This document shows, one piece after another, positions 20,205-29,990 of a DNA stretch of 64,000 bases; within the stretch, counting starts at the first letter, position 1; every line of letters starts with the position of its first letter. The notes beneath the pieces were generated by a model that saw only the letters and a program-made list of their open reading frames with translations, did no database searches and was not told the origin of the DNA. The stretch is from Escherichia coli. GTDB lineage: Bacteria; Pseudomonadota; Gammaproteobacteria; Enterobacterales; Enterobacteriaceae. The position numbers and the translations under genes are program-made. Location: NCBI GenBank assembly GCA_021307345.1, contig CP089930.1, forward strand, positions 310,001 to 374,000, given 5' to 3'.

Positions 20205-20936
20205 ATGAAAAAGCTAGTTCTTGCCGCATTACTTGCATCCTGTGCATTCGGCGCTTCTGCCGCAGAGAAAATCAATTTCGGCGTCTCTGCCACTTATCCG
20301 CCATTCGAATCGATGGATGCAAACAACCAGATCGTCGGCTTTGATATCGATCTGGCAAAGGCGTTATGCAAACAAATGCAGGCAGAATGTACTTTTACTA
20401 ATCACGCTTTCGACAGCCTGATCCCGTCACTGAAATTCAGAAAATATGACGCTGTGATTTCCGGGATGGACATCACACCGGAACGTAGCAAACAGGTCGC
20501 CTTTACCACCCCCTATTACGAAAACTCAGCCGTTGTGATTGCCAAAAAAGATACCTATAAGACTTTTGCCGACCTGAAAGGTAAACGTATTGGTATGGAA
20601 AACGGCACTACCCACCAAAAATATATTCAGGATCAGCATCCGGAAGTGAAAACCGTCTCTTATGACAGTTATCAGAATGCATTTATCGACCTGAAAAATG
20701 GTCGTATTGATGGGGTATTTGGTGATACAGCGGTAGTTAATGAGTGGCTGAAAACCAATCCGCAACTGGGCGTTGCGACTGAGAAAGTAACCGATCCGCA
20801 GTACTTCGGCACCGGTCTGGGCATCGCTGTACGTCCGGATAACAAAGCTCTGCTGGAGAAACTGAATAACGCACTGGCAGCCGTTAAAGCAGACGGTACA
20901 TATCAGAAAATCAGCGATCAGTGGTTTCCGCAGTAA
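20205..20936 (+). CDS. artJ: ArtJ, arginine-specific periplasmic binding protein
   Basis: High-affinity arginine receptor for the ArtPQM transporter, 243 residues. The signal peptide MKKLVLAALLASCAFGASA is followed by AEKINFGVSATYPPFES. It is a close paralogue of ArtI, sharing GTTHQKYI and NGRIDGVFGDTAVVNEWLK. The ATG at 20205 has GGGAG upstream and gives the correct signal peptide; the 17-residue upstream extension is spurious. It forms its own unit under an ARG box. Confidence 0.97.
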   Translation: MKKLVLAALLASCAFGASAAEKINFGVSATYPPFESMDANNQIVGFDIDLAKALCKQMQAECTFTNHAFDSLIPSLKFRKYDAVISGMDITPERSKQVAFTTPYYENSAVVIAKKDTYKTFADLKGKRIGMENGTTHQKYIQDQHPEVKTVSYDSYQNAFIDLKNGRIDGVFGDTAVVNEWLKTNPQLGVATEKVTDPQYFGTGLGIAVRPDNKALLEKLNNALAAVKADGTYQKISDQWFPQ

Positions 20937-20957
20937 TTGAGACTGAGACGAAAGTAA

Positions 20958-21060
20958 GATGCCTGATGCGCTACGCTTATCAGGCCAACATCGACTCTGC
21001 AATGTATTGATTGAGCACGATTTGTAGGCCGGATAAGGCGTTCACGCCGCATCCGGCATG
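20958..21060. repeat. BIME (REP pair) downstream of artJ
   Basis: GCCTGATGCGCTACGC-TTATCAGGCC (20961-20986) and GTAGGCCGGATAAGGCG with CGCCGCATCCGGC (21024-21057) are two REP units separated by about 37 bp, between convergent artJ and rlmC. Confidence 0.9.
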
Positions 21061-21087
21061 AACAAAGCGCACCAGGTCTGCGATCTG

Positions 21088-21110
21088 AAGCCGCAGATGC
21101 GGCTTTTTTA
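21088..21110 (+). terminator. Terminator of artJ
   Basis: AAGCCGC (21088-21094) pairs with GCGGCTT (21099-21105) and leads into a T tract that reaches the rlmC stop codon region. Confidence 0.85.
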
Positions 21111-22235
21111 TTGCTTCACCAGCAGCGTCAGCACTTCATAATGTGCGGTGTGAGGGAACATATCGAAAAGCTGTACCCGCTCAATGCGATATCCTGGCAG
21201 TTCGCGGATATCTTTCGCCATCGTTTGGGCGTTACAGCTTGAGTAGATAATAAAATGCGGTGCCATCGTCGAAAGATAATCACACAGCGGTTTACCAATG
21301 CCGCGACGCGGTGGATTAACCAGCACCAGCTCCGGCACTTCGCCCTGAGCGGTGGCAAACTGAGTGGAGTCCAGCGCCTGAAATTGCAGACGCGTTAGAC
21401 CCAGTTCAGCAGCAGATTGTTTCGCACAGGCTATCGCTTCTGGCGCAATTTCAATCCCCGTTAGCTGCATTTCTGGCGTTGTGCAATGCAAACCAAAACC
21501 ACCAACGCCGCAGAACAGATCCCACATATGATTTACCGGCAATTGCCGCACCCAGTCACGCGCGGTGGCGTACAGCTGGCTGGCGACCGCCGGATTAGTC
21601 TGGAAGAAACTTTGCGGGCGGATCCACAGCGGCACGTCATTAAAACGCTCTGCCAGCGCCTGCTGTTCGGTCAGGTAGATCTCCGTCTCCCCTTCCATTA
21701 TCGCCATATGCACTGGCTGAATATTGACGGTAATGACTTTTAGCTGCGGCAGTTGCGCCTGTAACCACGGCAGCGCCTTACGCAGTTGCGCCAGCTTGGT
21801 TTCAGAGCGCAGTACAAAGCGCAGCATCATACCGCCATCCATCTGGCTTTCAGTCAGCAGAATATATTTCAGTTCGCCACGCTTGCGCGCCACGTTGTAG
21901 GGCGTCAGCCCCGCACGGGCGATAAACGGTTTTAGCGCCGCAAAAACAGGCGCAAATGAGGCAGGGTAAAGCGGACAGTCGCAAAGATCTTCTGGCGTAC
22001 CGTCGCGGTGTAGCATTCCGAGCAGTGGTTTTTCAACGCTACCACTCACCACCATTTTGGCTTTATTGCGAAACCCTTGTTCCGGGCCAGACACCGGCGC
22101 GCACCATTCCGCGACCGGAAAATCGGCCAACAGATTTTTAAGATCGGTGGTTTTAGCGGAGAGTTGCTCTGGAATCGGCTGCGTTATCCACTGACAGGAG
22201 CGGCAGCGACCCGCGTCGTAAAGTGCGCACTGCAT
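21108..22235 (-). CDS. rlmC: RlmC, 23S rRNA (uracil-747-C5) methyltransferase
   Basis: SAM-dependent RNA uridine C5-methyltransferase (formerly RumB), 375 residues. The N-terminus starts [16 protein letters not shown], supplying Cys residues for the [4Fe-4S] cluster of the RumA/RlmC family. The SAM motif [13 protein letters not shown] lies in the C-terminal domain, and the catalytic Cys is in [14 protein letters not shown]. The length matches E. coli. It is convergent with artJ and lies 40 bp downstream of ybjO. Confidence 0.97.
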   Translation of the reverse strand: MQCALYDAGRCRSCQWITQPIPEQLSAKTTDLKNLLADFPVAEWCAPVSGPEQGFRNKAKMVVSGSVEKPLLGMLHRDGTPEDLCDCPLYPASFAPVFAALKPFIARAGLTPYNVARKRGELKYILLTESQMDGGMMLRFVLRSETKLAQLRKALPWLQAQLPQLKVITVNIQPVHMAIMEGETEIYLTEQQALAERFNDVPLWIRPQSFFQTNPAVASQLYATARDWVRQLPVNHMWDLFCGVGGFGLHCTTPEMQLTGIEIAPEAIACAKQSAAELGLTRLQFQALDSTQFATAQGEVPELVLVNPPRRGIGKPLCDYLSTMAPHFIIYSSCNAQTMAKDIRELPGYRIERVQLFDMFPHTAHYEVLTLLVKQ

Positions 22236-22275
22236 ACATTGACCTTCACATCATCAGGGGCGAGGATTATACACA

Positions 22276-22764
22276 TTATTGCAACTGGAAGAACCGCCGA
22301 CTGGTGGCGGGAACAAACAGCAGCAATAAGATGAGCATGTCCGGCAGCTTTTGTAACATCAGACTATGGAAGATTTCGCGTTTCGATTCACCGGGAATGC
22401 TGAACAGCTCAGGGTAACCATAACCGAGCGAAGCTGCCCACAGATAACTGGCGGCCGTGATTTGCGTCAGCAGATACAGCCAGCGCGCCAGGCGACGCCC
22501 TTTCACCAGCGAAAACGCACACCAGATTTCAATAAAAACCAGCGCAAGGCTGCTTAGAAAGACCAGCGTTAAACTCCAGGTTTGTACGCTGCGATGTATG
22601 AACTCGCCGATACCGCGCACGCCCAGCGTATTGAAAATCATCAGCACGTCGAGGCCACGGATCATAATAATGGCGAGCGCCGCCACCTGCACCAGTGCAG
22701 GCACATTCAGGCGAGCATGTGATGAAGATGTTTTCTTAAAAAATCCCAACGTTTCGTCTTCCAT
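22276..22764 (-). CDS. ybjO: YbjO, DUF2593 inner-membrane protein
   Basis: A 162-residue protein with four hydrophobic segments (for example VPALVQVAALAIIMIRGL and SLTLVFLSSLALVFIEIW). It belongs to DUF2593 and has no known function. It follows the pot operon terminator in the same direction and may be transcribed by read-through or from its own promoter. Confidence 0.9.
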   Translation of the reverse strand: MEDETLGFFKKTSSSHARLNVPALVQVAALAIIMIRGLDVLMIFNTLGVRGIGEFIHRSVQTWSLTLVFLSSLALVFIEIWCAFSLVKGRRLARWLYLLTQITAASYLWAASLGYGYPELFSIPGESKREIFHSLMLQKLPDMLILLLLFVPATSRRFFQLQ

Positions 22765-22765
22765 G

Positions 22766-22793
22766 AAAACAATGCCGCGACATGCGCGGCATT
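22766..22793 (-). terminator. Terminator of potFGHI
   Basis: AATGCCGCG (22771-22779) and CGCGGCATT (22785-22793) form a 9-bp stem. Reading the minus strand, the stem is followed by GTTTTC. It lies between potI and ybjO. Confidence 0.7.
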
Positions 22794-22823
22794 ATGTAGC
22801 CAGGTTGGCAAATTTTAGTGTCT

Positions 22824-23669
22824 TCAGCCACGTCTTGCACGCTGGATATCGCGTATCCGCTGCTTTTCTGCGCGCGCCATTAAATACCAGGCGATAAATC
22901 CGACAATTCCTACCGCGCCGAGAATCAATGTTGCCAGGGCGTTGATTTCCGGATTCACCCCCATCCGCACGCTGGAAAAGACCAGCATCGGTAAGGTGGT
23001 GGCTCCCGGCCCGGAAACAAAGCTGGCGATCACCAGATCATCAAGCGACAGAGTAAAAGCCAGTAACCAGCCAGAAATGATCGCCGGCATGATCATCGGT
23101 AGTGTAATGACGAAAAACACCTTCAGCGGCGTCGCGCCGAGATCCATCGCCGCTTCTTCAATGGAGCGATCCAGTTCCCGCAGACGCGAAGAAATAACGA
23201 CTGCCACATAAGCTGTACAGAAAGTGACGTGCGCCAGCCAGATAGTTAACATACCGCGATCGGCAGGCCAGCCGATGGCATGAGCAAGAGCAACGAACAA
23301 TAACAACAGCGACAGGCCAGTGATCACATCCGGCATGACTAGCGGCGCGGTGATCATAAAGGCAAAGCCATTTGATCCACGAAACCGCCCAAAGCGTACC
23401 AGCACAACCGCCGCGATAGTCCCAAGAATTGCCGCCGCCGTCGCCGCACAGGCGGCAATCGTCAGACTTAAGCCGACCGCACTCATCATCGCATTATCAC
23501 GCAATAACTCGCCGTACCAGCGCGTTGACCAACCGGCCCACACCGTCACCAGCTTCGAACTGTTAAATGAATAGATGACCAGCATCAGCATCGGCGCATA
23601 GAGAAAGGTGAAGCCCAGCAACAAAATCACCATTCGCCAGGGCGAACGAACGACCGGTAAATTATTCAT
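22824..23669 (-). CDS. potI: PotI, putrescine ABC transporter permease
   Basis: Second inner-membrane permease of the PotFGHI putrescine importer, 281 residues, with about six helices. The EAA loop (SIEEAAMDLGATPLKVFFVITLP) is the contact for PotG. The ATG at 23669 overlaps the potH stop (ATGA), indicating coupled translation. The longer frame upstream, which reads through the end of potH, is not real. Confidence 0.97.
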   Translation of the reverse strand: MNNLPVVRSPWRMVILLLGFTFLYAPMLMLVIYSFNSSKLVTVWAGWSTRWYGELLRDNAMMSAVGLSLTIAACAATAAAILGTIAAVVLVRFGRFRGSNGFAFMITAPLVMPDVITGLSLLLLFVALAHAIGWPADRGMLTIWLAHVTFCTAYVAVVISSRLRELDRSIEEAAMDLGATPLKVFFVITLPMIMPAIISGWLLAFTLSLDDLVIASFVSGPGATTLPMLVFSSVRMGVNPEINALATLILGAVGIVGFIAWYLMARAEKQRIRDIQRARRG

Positions 23670-24610
23670 CCGTGTTCCCCCACGCTTTTTTGCTGATATT
23701 TGTGGAACCACATAATTGGCACAATCAGCAGCAATAACATAACGATTGCCACCGCTGAGGCCACCGGCCAGTCACGGTTATTGAAAAACTCCTGCCACAG
23801 AACGCGCCCGATCATGATGCTGTCCGGGCCGCCGAGCAGTTCCGGGATCACAAACTCACCCACCGCCGGAATGAAAACCAGCATCGATCCGGCGATAATC
23901 CCACCTTTGGTAAGCGGCACAATCACCGTAAAGAAAGTCTTCAGCGGACGCGCGCCGAGATCCAGCGCGGCTTCCACCAGCGAATAATCAATACGAATCA
24001 AGGCCGTGTAGATCGGCAGCACCATAAACGGTACGTAGGCGTAAACAATGCCGATATAAACGGCCAGATTGGTATGCAGAATGGTCAGCGGCTGATCGAT
24101 AACCCCCAGCCACAGCAGGAAGTTATTCAGCACCCCATTATTTTTTAGTATCCCCATCCAGGCGTAAACGCGGATCAAAAATGAGGTCCACGAAGGCAGG
24201 ATCACCAGCAGCAATAGGATATTGCGGGTCGACGGTTTACTGTGCGCCACTGCCCACGCCAGCGGATAGCCGAGCAATAAGCAACAAACGGTCGAAATCG
24301 CCGCCACCTGTAACGACTGGAGATAAGCATCGAAATAGAGCGGATCGTCAGTCAGTTGCAGGAAATTGCCGAGATTGAGGGTGACAGACAGTTGCCCGTC
24401 AGCCCACGCCATCAGTTCGGTATAAGGCGGAATGGCGCGCGCCATCTCAGCCAGGCTTATTTTAAAGACGATAAGAAATGGCAGCAGAAACAACAAAATC
24501 AACCAGATATACGGCAGCGCAATCACCAGTTTGCGCCCGTGCTTCATTTGCCACTGTGTAAGCCACTGCTTTAATCCGCCCGGCTGGGCAGCAGGTTCAA
24601 GTGTACTCAT
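23666..24610 (-). CDS. potH: PotH, putrescine ABC transporter permease
   Basis: First permease of PotFGHI, 314 residues, with about six helices and the EAA loop LVEAALDLGARPLKTFFTVIVP. The N-terminus (MSTLEPAAQPGGLKQWLTQ) is three residues shorter than the K-12 protein as I recall it, a small strain difference in the cytoplasmic tail. It lies 9 bp downstream of potG. Confidence 0.96.
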   Translation of the reverse strand: MSTLEPAAQPGGLKQWLTQWQMKHGRKLVIALPYIWLILLFLLPFLIVFKISLAEMARAIPPYTELMAWADGQLSVTLNLGNFLQLTDDPLYFDAYLQSLQVAAISTVCCLLLGYPLAWAVAHSKPSTRNILLLLVILPSWTSFLIRVYAWMGILKNNGVLNNFLLWLGVIDQPLTILHTNLAVYIGIVYAYVPFMVLPIYTALIRIDYSLVEAALDLGARPLKTFFTVIVPLTKGGIIAGSMLVFIPAVGEFVIPELLGGPDSIMIGRVLWQEFFNNRDWPVASAVAIVMLLLLIVPIMWFHKYQQKSVGEHG

Positions 24611-24619
24611 CTTTGCTCC

Positions 24620-25753
24620 TTAAACCGTCAGCACCACACAACTGTCTGATTCCCAGCACAAACGAACTTCATCGCCCCAGGTCGGTAACCCTTTGCGAAA
24701 ACGATGGGCGTTTTGTAACTGGGCGCTGATCATCTGCCCGCTTTTCAGGCGGACATGATAAACAGACAAATCACCGAGATAGGCAATATGTGTCACCTCT
24801 CCCACTGCAAAATTGCAGCCATCAGCAGGCGGTTCGTCACAGAGCATGATTTTTTCCGGGCGCAGCGCCACATGCACCGGCACGTTATCCACCACCGACG
24901 CATCGGGATCGACTTTCAACGGATGCACCAGCCCAGGCGAATAAAGCAACAGGCCATCTTCCTGGCGTTCCTTTAGCAGCCCTTCGAAAACATTGACCGA
25001 TCCAATGAACTCGGCGCTATATCGTGTCGTCGGGTGCTCATAAATTTCCTCCGGCTCGCCAATCTGAACAAATTTACCGCGATTCATAATCGCGATGCGC
25101 CCCGCCATGGTCATCGCCTCTTCCTGATCGTGCGTTACCATCACACAGGTCACGCCGACACGCTCCAGAATATCCACCACTTCAAGCTGCATCCGGTCGC
25201 GCAGTTTTTTATCCAGCGCGCCCATCGGTTCATCGAGCAGTAATAGTTTCGGGCGTTTAGCGAGGCTTCGGGCCAGCGCCACTCGCTGACGTTGGCCACC
25301 GGAAAGCTGATGCGGTTTGCGTTTGGCAAACTCCTGCATATGCACCAGCCCCAGCATTTCATTGACCCGACTGGCAATTTCCGCTTTTGGTAACTTGTCT
25401 TGTTTCAGACCAAAAGCAATGTTTTGCTCCACGGTCATATGGGGGAATAGCGCGTAGGACTGGAACATCATGTTGATGGGGCGCAGATAAGGCGGAACCT
25501 GTGACAAATCAACACCATCAAGCATAATTTGCCCGGCAGAAGGTTGTTCGAAACCTGCCAACATACGCAGCAGTGTGGACTTGCCACAGCCGGATGCGCC
25601 CAGCAGTGCAAAGATTTCGCCTTTATAAATGGTCAGACTGACATCATCGACCGCATGTTGACCCTCGTAAGATTTGGTCAAATTGCGGATTTCTAATAGT
25701 GGTGTCAGCGACTTACGACTTTTCGCCTGCGGGCGAGGGATAGCGTCATTCAC
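24620..25753 (-). CDS. potG: PotG, putrescine ABC transporter ATPase
   Basis: ATPase of the putrescine importer, 377 residues: an ABC domain plus a C-terminal TOBE-type domain. Walker A GASGCGKST, signature LSGGQRQR, Walker B LLLLDEPMGALD and the switch VTHDQEE are visible. The start is the GTG at 25753 (MNDAIPRPQAK). A frame extending to 25834 runs through the potF-potG gap and lacks homology. It lies 94 bp downstream of potF. Confidence 0.96.
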   Translation of the reverse strand: MNDAIPRPQAKSRKSLTPLLEIRNLTKSYEGQHAVDDVSLTIYKGEIFALLGASGCGKSTLLRMLAGFEQPSAGQIMLDGVDLSQVPPYLRPINMMFQSYALFPHMTVEQNIAFGLKQDKLPKAEIASRVNEMLGLVHMQEFAKRKPHQLSGGQRQRVALARSLAKRPKLLLLDEPMGALDKKLRDRMQLEVVDILERVGVTCVMVTHDQEEAMTMAGRIAIMNRGKFVQIGEPEEIYEHPTTRYSAEFIGSVNVFEGLLKERQEDGLLLYSPGLVHPLKVDPDASVVDNVPVHVALRPEKIMLCDEPPADGCNFAVGEVTHIAYLGDLSVYHVRLKSGQMISAQLQNAHRFRKGLPTWGDEVRLCWESDSCVVLTV

Positions 25754-25847
25754 GGCTGCTCTCCGGCATTTAATGTGTGCAAGCGCACCAGGATGGTGCG
25801 AATTGCCGGCGGGAGTGGTGCGCCCGTCCGGCATCTACGGCAGCGGA

Positions 25848-26960
25848 TTATTTTCCGCTCTTCACTTTGGTCCACGCGCGGGTGCGCACACGATCGATTT
25901 TCGGATCCTGTACTTGCAGGGTGAACATTTTGGCGCGAACGTCCGCCGGAGGATAAATACCTGGATTATCACGCACTTCCGCACTCACCAGCGGCGTAGC
26001 TGCTTTATTGGCGTTGGCATAGAACACATGGTCAGAGATATGTGCTACTACATCCGGGCGCAGCAGATAATTCAGGAACTGATACGCTTCGTCTTTGTTT
26101 TTGGCATCTGCCGGCATGGCGAAAACATCAAAGAACGCCATCGCCCCTTCTTTAGGAATCGAGAAGGAGACATTCACGCCGTTCTTCGCTTCTTTCGCAC
26201 GGTTAGAAGCCTGCCAGACATCACCCGCCCAGCCAATAGCGACGCAGATATCGCCGTTTGCCAGGTCGTTAATGTATTGAGATGAATGGAAATAACGAAT
26301 GTTCGGGCGCAGCTTTAACAGCAGATCGGTTGCCGGTCCGGTGTAATCATCTGCTTTAGTGCTGTTGGGATCTTTACCGAGATAATTCAGCACGGTAGCA
26401 AAAACTTCTTCCGGCGCATCGAGGAAAGAGACACCACAGCTTTTCAGTTTTTCCAGATTTTCTGGTTTGAGGATCAAGTCCCAGCTATCGACCGGCGCGT
26501 TTTCGCCCAGCACCGCTTTGACTTTATCGACGTTATACCCAATCCCGGTAGTCGCCCACATATACGGCATAGCAAATTTATTGTCGGGATCGTGTTTTGC
26601 CACCAGCTTCAGCAGTTCTGGATCGAGATTCTTCCACTCCGGCAATTTGCTTTTATCCAGCGGCTGGAATACTCCCGCAGTCAACTGGCGCTCCAGAAAG
26701 CTGGCTGACGGCACGACCAGGTCAAAACCGGTACTCCCCGCCATTAATTTGCCTTCCAGCACTTCGTTGGAATCAAAAACATCGTAGACGACTTTAATAC
26801 CGGTCTCTTTTTCAAAATTTGCCACCGTATCCGGGGCGATATAATCAGACCAGTTATAAATGTGGAGTGTTTTTTGTTCAGTCGCGAGCGTGCCGACAGA
26901 GACGGCCATCAGAGCACCCGCAATCAGACCCGATAGCCATTTTTTATTTAAGGCGGTCAT
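25848..26960 (-). CDS. potF: PotF, periplasmic putrescine-binding protein
   Basis: Putrescine receptor of PotFGHI, 370 residues. The signal peptide runs to about residue 26, and the mature protein begins with LHIYNWSDYIAPDT, typical of polyamine-binding proteins. Ligand-pocket features include WSDY, SFLDAPEEVF and GWAGDVWQ. The ATG at 26960 has GAAAGAGAT upstream. One oddity: the signal end reads GTLAT-EQK where K-12, as I recall, has GTLAA-EQK, so the residue before the expected cut is Thr. It is the first gene of the operon. Confidence 0.97.
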   Translation of the reverse strand: MTALNKKWLSGLIAGALMAVSVGTLATEQKTLHIYNWSDYIAPDTVANFEKETGIKVVYDVFDSNEVLEGKLMAGSTGFDLVVPSASFLERQLTAGVFQPLDKSKLPEWKNLDPELLKLVAKHDPDNKFAMPYMWATTGIGYNVDKVKAVLGENAPVDSWDLILKPENLEKLKSCGVSFLDAPEEVFATVLNYLGKDPNSTKADDYTGPATDLLLKLRPNIRYFHSSQYINDLANGDICVAIGWAGDVWQASNRAKEAKNGVNVSFSIPKEGAMAFFDVFAMPADAKNKDEAYQFLNYLLRPDVVAHISDHVFYANANKAATPLVSAEVRDNPGIYPPADVRAKMFTLQVQDPKIDRVRTRAWTKVKSGK

Positions 26961-27310
26961 ATCTCTTTCCTTCTGAAAGTTCGTTAACAAACGAACAAAA
27001 GTTGTCACACTGAAAGATATGCAATAAACGCGCATATTTTTTATCGGCGCGGTACAAGAAAAGAGAACTCTCTCCCGGCCAGCATTGCTCGCTATATAAA
27101 AGCCTCGCAAGAATAACTTTAGCCAGGGTTTGAAACTATAGCTGTAATTAAAAAACGGTATTTAACAAATTTTTATGCGCATTTGCTCTATGTGATAAAG
27201 CAAATCTGGCACAATAGAAGTGAAATAATCTTTAATGAAAGGTTAAAATCAGCAGGAAATATTACGACGCGCAGTCACTGCGGCAGCGACTGCGTGCTCG
27301 AAGAAAGTTA
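26961..27310. other. Intergenic region upstream of potF, downstream of ybjN
   Basis: This stretch of 350 bp holds the potF promoter region, which is AT-rich from about 27100 to 27250. It contains a near-perfect hairpin GCAGTCACTG-CGG-CAGCGACTGC (27271-27293) next to the ybjN stop. No T tract follows, so termination there is uncertain. No gene was seen. Confidence 0.55.
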
Positions 27311-27787
27311 TCAGTGAAGGAAATAGTTTTCGGTAACGTTGTTTTGCCCTTCATCGTCAGTCGGCAACAGCAGCTGATGGGCATTAGCTTCGAGGATGAC
27401 CATTGAAATCTGCTCTTCGCTCTGGCGTACAAACCATGCAAACTGTTCATAGGTTACGCCCTGCATAACAGATAAAGACTGGCAAACCACCAGCTTTGGC
27501 AGATTATCATCCTGCATATCGAGAAATGCTTTCACGGTCAGTGAGCTGGCATTGATGGCTGATAAATCCGCCGCCAGCGGCAACACGGCTGAAGGCCTGA
27601 CTTCCGCCATGGCAGAAAACAGGATTGTGTTATCAATCAGGTCGATTTTGGCATCAAAGACACCGTCGAAATTCTGCATATGGGGCAGATGCAAAGCCTG
27701 ACAGTTATCACATTCAAAAAAACTCATCCCCAGGTCATCGAGCCATTGACGCAACGTATCCAGACCAGGAACGACCAGCGATGTCAT
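27311..27787 (-). CDS. ybjN: YbjN, putative sensory/regulatory protein
   Basis: A 158-residue soluble acidic protein of the YbjN family, with a fold related to type III secretion chaperones. Reported overexpression effects on motility, fimbriae and stress genes suggest a regulatory role, but the mechanism is unknown. The ATG at 27787 (MTSLVVPGLDTLRQWL) matches the family start. It is the last gene of the ybjC-nfsA-rimK-ybjN unit, 87 bp after rimK. Confidence 0.94.
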   Translation of the reverse strand: MTSLVVPGLDTLRQWLDDLGMSFFECDNCQALHLPHMQNFDGVFDAKIDLIDNTILFSAMAEVRPSAVLPLAADLSAINASSLTVKAFLDMQDDNLPKLVVCQSLSVMQGVTYEQFAWFVRQSEEQISMVILEANAHQLLLPTDDEGQNNVTENYFLH

Positions 27788-27874
27788 AATTTTGTACAAC
27801 CTCTTCCGATAAAAAGACTGGCACAGCTTACGCAAAAAGCGCAGGCAAAACCATGATCAGTAATGTGATTGCGA

Positions 27875-28777
27875 CTAACCACCCGTTTTCAGGCAATATT
27901 CTGCCGTGGCGTGGCGTTCGATCCAGCGGATCATTTTACCCGCAATGTCGATACCGGTGGTTTTTTCTATTCCTTCCAGCCCCGGCGACGCATTCACCTC
28001 CATCACCAATGGCCCGCGATTGGCACGCAGAATATCCACACCGGCAACATCCAGCGCCATCGTTCGCGCGGCTTTGATGGCGATTTCACGCTCCTTCGGC
28101 GTGATACTGGCGATGCTTGCCGCGCCGCCACGATGCAAATTGGAGCGAAAATCGCCCTCTTTCGCCCGCCGTTCAATCGCCGCGACAACTTCATCACCGA
28201 CGACCAGACAGCGGATATCGCACCCTTGCGCCTCTTTGATATATTCCTGCACCAGAATATGAGCGTTCAGGCCGCGAAAAGCATCAATCACGCTTTCTGC
28301 CGCCTGGCGCGTTTCCGCCAGCACCACACCAATTCCCTGCGTGCCTTCGACCAGCTTAACCACCAGCGGCGCACCACCGACCATATCGATTAAGTCGCTG
28401 GTATCATCCGGCGAATGCGCAATCCCCGTGACAGGCAGGTCAATGCCCTGACGCGCCAGCAGTTGCATTGAACGCAATTTGTCACGCGCTCGGGCAATCG
28501 CGACCGATTCGTTCAGCGGATAACTGCCCAGCATTTCGAACTGGCGCAGCGCCGCCGTCCCATAAAAGGTTATAGCAGTGCCAATGCGTGGGATCACCGC
28601 GTCAAAATGGGGGAGTTTGCGGCCTTTATAGTGAATGGAAGACGCCGCAGGATTTATGTTCATGTAGCAAGAAAGCGGATCGAGAATTTCAACCAGGTGA
28701 CCACGCTGTATGGCGGCTTCACGCAACCGCTTACACGAATAGAGCGTTCCATCCCGGGACAATATGGCAATTTTCAC
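27875..28777 (-). CDS. rimK: RimK, ribosomal protein S6 glutamate ligase
   Basis: ATP-grasp ligase that adds glutamate residues to the C-terminus of ribosomal protein S6 and can make poly-alpha-glutamate. The 300-residue length is exact. ATP-grasp features include the glycine-rich loop [34 protein letters not shown], and metal-binding [13 protein letters not shown]. It lies 60 bp downstream of nfsA in the same transcript. Confidence 0.97.
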   Translation of the reverse strand: MKIAILSRDGTLYSCKRLREAAIQRGHLVEILDPLSCYMNINPAASSIHYKGRKLPHFDAVIPRIGTAITFYGTAALRQFEMLGSYPLNESVAIARARDKLRSMQLLARQGIDLPVTGIAHSPDDTSDLIDMVGGAPLVVKLVEGTQGIGVVLAETRQAAESVIDAFRGLNAHILVQEYIKEAQGCDIRCLVVGDEVVAAIERRAKEGDFRSNLHRGGAASIASITPKEREIAIKAARTMALDVAGVDILRANRGPLVMEVNASPGLEGIEKTTGIDIAGKMIRWIERHATAEYCLKTGG

Positions 28778-28837
28778 CCTGCACCTCTCTGTCAGACCTG
28801 GTCAAAAGCCCGCGTATAATACATCGCCGTAACGGTT

Positions 28838-29560
28838 TTAGCGCGTCGCCCAACCTTGTTTATGCAAATAATCGAGAATAAAAGGACGGCTTTCTTTGAT
28901 AATCGTCCGGCGAATATGATCGCTCCAGGTATCCCGGCGATTATTACTGCCACGGGTAAGATAATATTCCGCCAGTTGCTCGTCATACTGCGCCAGAGCA
29001 TCTTTATCCAGCGGCTGGTAGCTGTTTTCATGCACCAAAATGGAGGCCGGTAAACGCGGCTTGAGATCCGGGTTATCCGCAGGCCAGCCGAGACACAGGC
29101 CAAACAGCGGCAGAACATGCTTTGGTAATTTCAGCAGCTCCGTCACCGCTTCAATGTTATTGCGCAAGCCGCCAATATATACACCGCCCAACCCCAACGA
29201 TTCCGCTGCGGTTAAGGCATTTTGCGCCATCATCGCCGTATCAACAACACCGAGCAACAACTGTTCTGCCAGGCCGAGTTGAGCATCCGGGCAGATCTGC
29301 AAATGACGGTTAAAGTCGGCGCAAAACACCCAAAACTCCGCCGCTTGCGCAACATGTTTTTGCCCGCCGGTCAGCGGCACCAGGGCTTCACGCAATGCGG
29401 GGTCGGTAATGCGAATAATGCTACTACACTGCAAAAAGCTGGAACTGGAGGTCGCACGGGCGCTGTTGATAATCGCCTCACGCTGTTCAGCGGAGATAGG
29501 TTCATCAGTGAAATGGCGAATGGAGCGGTGACCACAAATAAGTTCAATGGTTGGCGTCAT
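28838..29560 (-). CDS. nfsA: NfsA, oxygen-insensitive NADPH nitroreductase
   Basis: FMN-dependent major nitroreductase, 240 residues. It reduces nitrofurans, quinones and chromate in two-electron steps. The start MTPTIELICGHRSIRHFTDEPI contains the FMN-phosphate-binding basic motif (HRSIRHF), and LGLGGVYIGGLRNN lies in the flavin pocket. It overlaps ybjC by 17 bp, so translation is coupled. Loss of function gives nitrofuran resistance; the gene here is intact. Confidence 0.97.
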   Translation of the reverse strand: MTPTIELICGHRSIRHFTDEPISAEQREAIINSARATSSSSFLQCSSIIRITDPALREALVPLTGGQKHVAQAAEFWVFCADFNRHLQICPDAQLGLAEQLLLGVVDTAMMAQNALTAAESLGLGGVYIGGLRNNIEAVTELLKLPKHVLPLFGLCLGWPADNPDLKPRLPASILVHENSYQPLDKDALAQYDEQLAEYYLTRGSNNRRDTWSDHIRRTIIKESRPFILDYLHKQGWATR

Positions 29561-29831
29561 TATCTTTTTCTCTTTCTGAACGTGAAGATTCCAGTGGATG
29601 ATTCATCAGTTGCGGGGCCAGCCGTTTTGCCACCTGAAGAATAACCACCACCGCAGCGGGAAGCATGAGCAAAACACCGAGAAAAATCATCAGAATTTGC
29701 GCTTCTGGCGTAGAAAACGGCGCTGGAAGCGAAAAGTTGTCACTTATCGACAGCAGCGCCGCCGCCAGTAACATCATTCCAATAAATTCCAGTATCAACA
29801 CGCTTTTAGGCAATTTACCGATCGCGCGCAT
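29544..29831 (-). CDS. ybjC: YbjC, small inner-membrane protein (DUF1418)
   Basis: A 95-residue protein with two hydrophobic segments (SVLILEFIGMMLLAAALLSI and ILMIFLGVLLMLPAAVVVIL). DUF1418; function unknown. It is the first gene of ybjC-nfsA-rimK-ybjN, a unit known to respond to SoxS and MarA. Confidence 0.92.
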   Translation of the reverse strand: MRAIGKLPKSVLILEFIGMMLLAAALLSISDNFSLPAPFSTPEAQILMIFLGVLLMLPAAVVVILQVAKRLAPQLMNHPLESSRSEREKDNDANH

Positions 29832-29868
29832 AAACTTCCCTCTGCAAAGTGAGCTGCCAGTTTAAAAC

Positions 29869-29887
29869 CTTTCGCCGCGTTGTGCTT
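29869..29887 (-). promoter_or_regulatory. Possible SoxS/MarA box upstream of ybjC
   Basis: On the minus strand the sequence AAGCACAACGCGGCGAAAG partly matches the mar/sox-box consensus (GCAC, then AAA at the right distance, with mismatches). It lies about 40 bp upstream of ybjC, in the 159-bp divergent region shared with grxA. A weak match, supported mainly by known regulation. Confidence 0.3.
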
Positions 29888-29990
29888 AACAGTTATAGCT
29901 TTAAGCAATCAATGCAACAGGTTAAACCTACTTTCAGCGAATAAGATTTGGCGTGATCATGCACACATGACAGATAAATGGAGAAAGCCA

